Assembly: GCF_004005375.1 (NCBI RefSeq) | Contig: NZ_RZUF01000002.1 | Span: forward strand, 120,678-184,677 | Direction of reading: 5' to 3' | Source of the DNA: Rheinheimera sediminis | GTDB taxonomy: Bacteria > Pseudomonadota > Gammaproteobacteria > Enterobacterales > Alteromonadaceae | Length of the DNA: 64,000 nt | Part shown: positions 58,934 through 64,000 of the stretch, one piece after another | How positions within the stretch are numbered: position 1 is the first letter of the stretch | How the letters are laid out: the number at the start of each line of letters is the position of its first letter | Notes under the pieces: model-generated | What the model saw: the letters and a program-made list of their open reading frames with translations, nothing else | The model's database searches: none | Told to the model about the DNA's origin: nothing | Program-made: the position numbers and the translations under genes

Positions 58934-61507
58934 ATGAAAATAAAAAAAAATGCGTTAGCTCTTCAGATTGGTGCCGCTTTACAAGGTGCTGTGTTACTTA
59001 GTTTTAGTGGCTTTGCCCTTGCTGCAGAAGAGGATGATGCAGCCAAAGAAAAAGAAAATGTTGAGAAGATTGCTGTCGTTGGTTCCCGCGCCGCGCCGCG
59101 CTCAGTTGGAGAGTCTCCGGTACCTATCGATATTATAGGGGCCGAGGAGTTCGCCAATCAGGGTAATCCGGACATGCTCAATATGCTAAGCACCTTAGTT
59201 CCCAGTTTTAATATTAACACTCAGGCGATCAGTGATGCTGCGACTCTAATCAGGCCCGCAAACTTACGCGGTCTGGGTCCAGACCAAACATTGGTATTAG
59301 TGAACGGTAAAAGGCGCCACAGAGCTTCGGTTATTGCTTTTGCCGGTGGTGGTATATCAGATGGTGCCCAAGGCCCTGATATTTCAGTGATCCCTTCTGT
59401 TGCAATCAAGCAGGTGGAAGTATTAAGAGATGGTGCTGCCGCTCAATACGGCTCAGATGCCATAGCTGGCGTGCTGAACTTCCAGTTAAAAAACGACAAC
59501 GAAGGTGGCATGCTGGAAGCCAAGTGGGGTCAGTATTACGAGGGGGATGGCGCTAGTGAAACACTGGCTGGCAATATTGGTTTGCCATTAACAGATTCAG
59601 GTTCAGCTAACTTTAGCTTTGAGTACAAAAATGCAGATCCGACTGACCGCAGCGTGCAGCGTTCTGACGCTGCAGCTTTGATTGCTGCGGGCAATACGGC
59701 TGTAGCCAATCCGGCTCAGGTCTGGGGTTCTCCGGAAATTAAAGACGACTATAAGCTGTTTGCTAACCTGGAACTGGATCTGAAAAACGGCAAAGAAGCC
59801 TATGCTTTTGGTAACCATGCCTCGCGCGAAGTAGAAGGTGGTTTTTACTACCGTAACCCAAATCTTCGTTCTGGTGTTTATGCAGGTCCTAAAGTCACAG
59901 TAGGCGGGGTAGACTATAACACAGTAAGAGTAGGCGACATGACGCCAGATGATGGTAATAGTTGTGGGCCTTTACGACTGGACGCCAATGGTATCCCTAT
60001 TGCCTCTGATCTGGCTGCGGTCACAGCCGACCCGAACTGTTGGTCTTTTGTTGAACTGTTCCCGGGTGGTTTTACCCCAAAATTCGGTGGTACTGTGACT
60101 GACAGCGCCATTGCTGCTGGTGTAAAAGGCGAGCTGGTCGACACTGTCTTTTTTGACGCCAGTGCCTCTTATGGTCGCAATGAAGCTGAGTTTAAAATTA
60201 ACAACACGGTGAATGCGTCTATGGGCGCTAATTCTCCAACCAGTTTTACACCTGGTACTTACGTGCAAAGTGAGCTGGGGTTAAATTTCGATTTATTCCG
60301 TGAATTTGAAGTGGGTTTGTATGACGCCGTGGTGCTGGCCGGTGGGGTGGAGTGGCGTGAAGATACCTTTGAGGTCAAAGCAGGAGATGTTGCGTCTTAC
60401 ACTGTAGGTGTGCTGGCAGATCAGGGCTTTGGTATTGGTTCTAACGGTTTCCCCGGCTTTAAACCTGAAACCGCCGGTATATTTAGTCGCCACAACTTAT
60501 CGTTTTATACTGACCTTTCAAACTGGGTTACTGAGAGTCTGATGCTCAATGCCGCCTTAAGGTACGAGGATTACTCAGACTTTGGCGATACCACCAACTG
60601 GAAGATGTCTGGCTTGTACAAACTGACTGACAGTATCTCGATTCGCGGTGCTACAGGCACTGGCTTTCGCGCGCCAACTATAGGTCAGAGTAAGGTAGTG
60701 AACGTCAGTACGCTGTTCGGACCCAACGGTTTGATCGATCAGGCGACTCTGCCTCCAGATAACCCTATAGCAGTGCAAAAAGGTGGCAAGGCCTTAACGC
60801 CAGAAGAGTCGAAGAATATTTCTTTTGGTTTTGTCGGTGAGTTCGGGTCTACCCATGTCTCCTTAGACATGTACAGGATCGACGTGGAAGATCGCTTAAG
60901 CCAAACCTCTGGTTTGGAACTGACGACAGCAGATATTGATGCGTTACTTGCACTAGGGATAGCTGATGCAACCAGTTACTCCAGCGTCACTTTTTTTACC
61001 AATGACTTTGATACTGAAACCACAGGTGCTGATTTAGTGATCAGTCAGGATCTGGATTTAGGCTCAGGTGCGTCCAAGTTAAGCTTCTTAATGAACTGGA
61101 ATAAAACCGATGTGACTGTGGATCCAACCACTACCAACATCGATGACGTGAAAATCCGTACTCTGGAAGAGAACTTACCTAAAACCCGCGGAAGCATTAC
61201 CTTTAATCACGCTCAGGACAACTGGCGTGCTTTGGCAAGACTGAACTACTTTGGTTCATTTTGGGAAGTTGACGACACCTATGATGCAACTCAGGGCATG
61301 TCCGAAAGTTCTGCCTTTCTGGTTGATCTTGAACTGGCTTATATGCTCAGCAGTAATATCGAATTGATTGTAGGTGCGCAAAATGCCTTCGATAAATATC
61401 CGGGCTTAAACCCTTATGGCGATTCTGTAGGTGCTAAATACCCAGTGACATCGCCTTATGGTTTTAACGGTGGATATTATTACTTCAGAGGCGTGTATAC
61501 CTTCTGA
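58934..61507 (+). CDS. TonB-dependent receptor of the amine-oxidase locus
   Basis: An 857-aa outer-membrane receptor. The signal peptide ends ALAAEE, a TonB-box-like VEKIAVVGSR follows, then the plug domain (PDMLNMLSTLVPSFNINTQ ... RGLGPDQTLVLVNGKRRHRAS ... VEVLRDGAAAQYGSDAIAGVLNFQLK) and a barrel ending YYYFRGVYTF with terminal Phe. ATG 58934 begins the signal peptide; the in-frame upstream extension from 58853 is unlikely. The oxidase gene starts 109 bp downstream, so this receptor may bring in that enzyme's substrate. It is not closely similar to the Pho-linked receptor at 7647. Confidence 0.88.
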   Translation: MKIKKNALALQIGAALQGAVLLSFSGFALAAEEDDAAKEKENVEKIAVVGSRAAPRSVGESPVPIDIIGAEEFANQGNPDMLNMLSTLVPSFNINTQAISDAATLIRPANLRGLGPDQTLVLVNGKRRHRASVIAFAGGGISDGAQGPDISVIPSVAIKQVEVLRDGAAAQYGSDAIAGVLNFQLKNDNEGGMLEAKWGQYYEGDGASETLAGNIGLPLTDSGSANFSFEYKNADPTDRSVQRSDAAALIAAGNTAVANPAQVWGSPEIKDDYKLFANLELDLKNGKEAYAFGNHASREVEGGFYYRNPNLRSGVYAGPKVTVGGVDYNTVRVGDMTPDDGNSCGPLRLDANGIPIASDLAAVTADPNCWSFVELFPGGFTPKFGGTVTDSAIAAGVKGELVDTVFFDASASYGRNEAEFKINNTVNASMGANSPTSFTPGTYVQSELGLNFDLFREFEVGLYDAVVLAGGVEWREDTFEVKAGDVASYTVGVLADQGFGIGSNGFPGFKPETAGIFSRHNLSFYTDLSNWVTESLMLNAALRYEDYSDFGDTTNWKMSGLYKLTDSISIRGATGTGFRAPTIGQSKVVNVSTLFGPNGLIDQATLPPDNPIAVQKGGKALTPEESKNISFGFVGEFGSTHVSLDMYRIDVEDRLSQTSGLELTTADIDALLALGIADATSYSSVTFFTNDFDTETTGADLVISQDLDLGSGASKLSFLMNWNKTDVTVDPTTTNIDDVKIRTLEENLPKTRGSITFNHAQDNWRALARLNYFGSFWEVDDTYDATQGMSESSAFLVDLELAYMLSSNIELIVGAQNAFDKYPGLNPYGDSVGAKYPVTSPYGFNGGYYYFRGVYTF

Positions 61508-61616
61508 TCTTGCTGCATGACTGGCTCGGGCTGAGGAGCGTAATGCGCAGCCTGACGCCAGTTCTCTCTGATATTGACCCTTCTGCTGTTGGGCAGGATC
61601 TTGAGGTGTAGGGCCG

Positions 61617-63230
61617 ATGACAAATCCGGACAATAAACAAATCCCTGCTAAAGGCTTAACTCGCAGAGAAGCCTTGTTGTGGATAGGCAAAGTGGCAGGT
61701 TCTGCCGCTATGCTGCAGGCTGCAACTCTATTTGGAGTGCTCGCAGCGCCAGTAGCGGCACAAACTGAACAGGTGAAACTAAAGCCACTGACAACAGGGC
61801 GTAAAACTGTCTTGATACTCGGAGCTGGTATCAGCGGTTTGGTGGCGGCCTATGAACTGGGAAAGGCAGGCTATCATTGTAAAATCCTTGAAGCATCGCA
61901 CAGAGCTGGTGGCCGGAATTTCACTATCCGCCATGGTGATTTTATTGATGAGTTGGGGAATCCACAATTTTGTAACTTTGACAAAGACCCAGATCTTTAC
62001 TTTAACGCTGGGCCAGCCCGTATTCCGGCTCACCATACCGCTATTTTGCATTATTGCCGTGAGTTTGGGATCGAAATGCAGCTGTTTTGCAATCATAACA
62101 AAAACTGCTACACCCAGGATAACACTGCTTTTGGCGGCAAAGCAGTGCGTATTGGTGAATATGAAGCTGATACCAGAGGTTTTTTCAGTGAACTGATGGC
62201 GAAATCTATTCAGTCTCAGGCAAAACTGGATGCTCCTTTTGACGACATAGACAAACAAAAGTTGCTTGATTTTTGCCGTTCTTATGGTGATTTATCCAGT
62301 GATTTTACCTATGAAGGCAGCGTGAGAGCGGGTTATAAGTCAGGCGGTATTTTATCGCCTGGTGTACTGAAAACTCCCAGAGCCTTGGCGGATTTACTGC
62401 AAAGCGACTTCTGGGCTGGTGCTATGCACTTTGGTGAACTCTCTGATCAGTCTGCTGCATTAATGACGCCTGTAGGGGGCATGGATAAAATTGTCGATGC
62501 GTTTTTAAGCCGGCTTGTTGGCAAAGTACAATTAAAAGCTCAAGTACAGAAAGTACAACTTTTACCGCTTGGGGTGGAGGTGAGTTATTGGCTGGATGGA
62601 CAGCTGCAAGTTGAACAGGCGGACTATTGCCTGAATTGTATTCCAGCACAGTTGATGGCTGGTATAGAAAACAATTTCCCGGCTGACTATGTCGGTGTGA
62701 TGCGCCAGCTAAAACGGGGCAAATTATCAAAAATTGCACTGCAAGCCAAAGAGCGGTTTTGGGAAAAAGATCAGATTTATGCCGGTATTAGCTGGACCAG
62801 TCAGGATATAACCCAAATTTGGTATCCTTCTCATGGCATGTTCAAAGCGAAAGGCATTTTATTAGGAGCTTATAGCTGGGATCCCGCCATCTCGGATCGA
62901 TTTTCTGCCATGACAAATCAAGAGCGTATAGCTACAGCTATTGCTCAGGGGGCTAAGTTGCATCCGGACTATGCCAAATACATTGAGCAGGGCAACAGTA
63001 TTTGTTGGCAGCGAATGAATCATATGCTCGGTTGCGGCGCAGTTTGGTCTGAAGATCTGTTAAAAACCAGTTTTGCCAGGTTACAAGCACCAGTTGGCAG
63101 TCATTATCTGGTTGGTGATCAGGTCAGCTATCATCCGGGTTGGCAGGAAGGAGCTGTGCGCTCTGCCTGGTATGCGATGGAAAGTATTCAGCAGCAAGAG
63201 CAACAAAAACAACGACAGGGGGCTGCATGA
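61617..63230 (+). CDS. Tat-exported flavin amine/L-amino-acid oxidase
   Basis: A 537-aa FAD enzyme of the flavin monoamine oxidase/L-amino-acid oxidase family. The N-terminus is a Tat signal (LTRREALLWIG, twin Arg16-Arg17) ending near VAAQT, so it folds in the cytoplasm and acts in the periplasm. The dinucleotide motif is VLILGAGISGLVAAYELGKAG (about 65-85), followed by EASHRAGGRNFTIR. The C-terminal FAD segment includes YLVGDQVSYHPGWQEGAVRSAW. Such enzymes turn an amine or amino acid into an imine. The overlapping cytochrome c gene suggests electrons go to the respiratory chain rather than to oxygen. Substrate unknown. Confidence 0.85.
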   Translation: MTNPDNKQIPAKGLTRREALLWIGKVAGSAAMLQAATLFGVLAAPVAAQTEQVKLKPLTTGRKTVLILGAGISGLVAAYELGKAGYHCKILEASHRAGGRNFTIRHGDFIDELGNPQFCNFDKDPDLYFNAGPARIPAHHTAILHYCREFGIEMQLFCNHNKNCYTQDNTAFGGKAVRIGEYEADTRGFFSELMAKSIQSQAKLDAPFDDIDKQKLLDFCRSYGDLSSDFTYEGSVRAGYKSGGILSPGVLKTPRALADLLQSDFWAGAMHFGELSDQSAALMTPVGGMDKIVDAFLSRLVGKVQLKAQVQKVQLLPLGVEVSYWLDGQLQVEQADYCLNCIPAQLMAGIENNFPADYVGVMRQLKRGKLSKIALQAKERFWEKDQIYAGISWTSQDITQIWYPSHGMFKAKGILLGAYSWDPAISDRFSAMTNQERIATAIAQGAKLHPDYAKYIEQGNSICWQRMNHMLGCGAVWSEDLLKTSFARLQAPVGSHYLVGDQVSYHPGWQEGAVRSAWYAMESIQQQEQQKQRQGAA

Positions 63231-63847
63231 AAAATTTGATCTTAGGTTGTCTGTTGTTTTGCGTTTCTGTTCAGGCTGAAACCTTTCACAAGGATGCGCA
63301 ATATTGTCTGGTCTGTCATGGCAGCAATGCGCAGGGCAACGAAGCCATCAGTGCACCTAATCTGGCTATTTTACCTGATTGGTACTTATCTTCTCAGCTA
63401 CAGGCATTTAAATCCGGTTGGCGTGGTCATCAAACAACAGATGCCTACAGCAAAGAAATGATGGCTGTGGCTCAAAGTATGAGTCCTGAGGATGTAAAGC
63501 GCGCTATTGGTTTTATTACTGCTTTTCAGGTCAGCAAAGCAGTTGAAACTCTGGATGGTGATATCAGTCATGGTAAAGATTTATTTCAGACGTGCGCGGC
63601 TTGTCATGGAGCCTCAGCTGAAGGCAATAAAACCCTGGGAGCCCCTCCTTTGGCGGGGCAGTACAGCTGGTATTTGTTGAGGCAGCTTGAAGCATATCGC
63701 AGCGGGCAGCGTGGTGCTGCTGCACAAGACAGTAATGGTGCGATGATGAAACAAATAGCCACAGCCATTAAAACTGACCAGGATTTGAATGACCTCGTGG
63801 CTTATATCAATACTTTAGCTCTTCCATCAACAAAGGTTAAACATTAA
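63227..63847 (+). CDS. Periplasmic di-haem cytochrome c (c4-like)
   Basis: A 206-aa secreted cytochrome with two haem sites, CLVCH (27-31) and CAACH (123-127), in two similar class-I domains; each has a downstream Met-containing segment that could supply the axial ligand (SKEMMAVAQSM; NGAMMKQIATAI). Signal peptide MKNLILGCLLFCVSVQA. Its ATG overlaps the oxidase TGA (ATGA) with a GGGGG-rich ribosome binding site, so the two proteins are translationally coupled. It most likely accepts electrons from the exported oxidase and passes them to a terminal oxidase. Confidence 0.88.
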   Translation: MKNLILGCLLFCVSVQAETFHKDAQYCLVCHGSNAQGNEAISAPNLAILPDWYLSSQLQAFKSGWRGHQTTDAYSKEMMAVAQSMSPEDVKRAIGFITAFQVSKAVETLDGDISHGKDLFQTCAACHGASAEGNKTLGAPPLAGQYSWYLLRQLEAYRSGQRGAAAQDSNGAMMKQIATAIKTDQDLNDLVAYINTLALPSTKVKH

Positions 63848-63861
63848 CAGGAAATGATTTC

Positions 63862-64000
63862 ATGAAAACATGGACAAAATTAGCTTTTTTATCACTTTGC
63901 GTTGCAAGTACAGGCCTGCTGGCTGAAGTGAAACGTTATCCTCTGCCAGACAACAGCACTTTTCCTATTGCCAATGCAGTGGAAGTGAATAAGCTGGTGT
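63862..64000 (+). CDS. Exported RidA-like protein, 5' part only
   Basis: The window ends after 46 codons. The visible part is a signal peptide (MKTWTKLAFLSLCVASTGLLA) followed by EVKRYPLPDNSTFPIANAVEVNKLV, which matches the N-terminal pattern of RidA/YjgF proteins (FPIxxAVEVxxxVYxSG). RidA proteins hydrolyse reactive imines or enamines to keto compounds. An exported version right behind an exported amine oxidase would detoxify its product. It begins 15 bp after the cytochrome gene, with AGGAAATG upstream. Family assignment rests on a short stretch. Confidence 0.6.
   Translation, partial: MKTWTKLAFLSLCVASTGLLAEVKRYPLPDNSTFPIANAVEVNKLV

Overview
The window is chromosomal DNA of a free-living gammaproteobacterium. 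The gene content fits Alteromonadales or relatives, and Rheinheimera-like genomes are my best guess: TonB-dependent receptors, small porins, oversized PstC and PstA, the argCBFGH and metJ/metBLF arrangements, and SoxR without SoxS. The genus is an inference from gene style, not a search. I see no rRNA, tRNA, CRISPR array, phage or intact transposon. Apart from a decayed peptidase at the left edge, the region reads as ordinary backbone DNA.

Layout. 1-940: remnants of an unidentified gene and of an S8 peptidase. 1223-5900: phosphoethanolamine-transferase-like enzyme, Pho-box porin, periplasmic binding protein, NTF2-fold protein and divergent soxR. 6115-7590: SulP transporter. 7647-13092: TonB-dependent receptor and a two-repeat lipoprotein. 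13500-15671: phoB-phoR. 15658-21105: yeiE/yeiH, M20 hydrolase, uppP, AI-2E-family permease. 21150-24844: ppk-ppx. 24953-25453: GcvR-like regulator. 25733-32572: pstS, pstC, pstA, pstB, phoU. 32741-34703: PhoU-like DUF47 protein and pit. 34892-36575: oxyR and a second orphan binding protein. 36760-42410: queA, tgt, yajC, secD, secF. 42966-44207: malic enzyme. 44273-49948: metJ divergent from metB-metL-metF-thpR. 50026-51765: second SulP. 52000-57511: argC-argB-argF-argG-argH. 57588-58283: DUF533 protein. 58934-64000: TonB-dependent receptor, Tat-exported flavin amine oxidase, di-haem cytochrome c and the start of an exported RidA-like protein, cut by the window edge.

The dominant theme is phosphate. 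I can place seven Pho-box-like sites (7-bp TGTCAT-like units every 11 bp) before the porin, the lipoprotein/receptor pair, phoB (two sites), ppk, pstS and pstC. At six of the seven, a -10-like hexamer starts 10 bp after an 18-bp box. This joins outer-membrane entry (porin, receptor/lipoprotein), high-affinity import (Pst), sensing (PhoBR/PhoU), polyphosphate storage (Ppk/Ppx) and, without a Pho box, low-affinity import (DUF47/Pit) in one neighbourhood.

Two less familiar assemblies stand out. One is the Pho-box lipoprotein/receptor pair, whose lipoprotein is a tandem duplication of a beta-helix-like domain rich in Asp and Gly. The other is the exported amine oxidase, cytochrome c and RidA set, which would oxidise an amino compound in the periplasm, pass electrons to a cytochrome and clear the reactive imine. 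A SoxR operator inside a 19-bp-spaced promoter also points to direct SoxR control of a small NTF2-fold protein.
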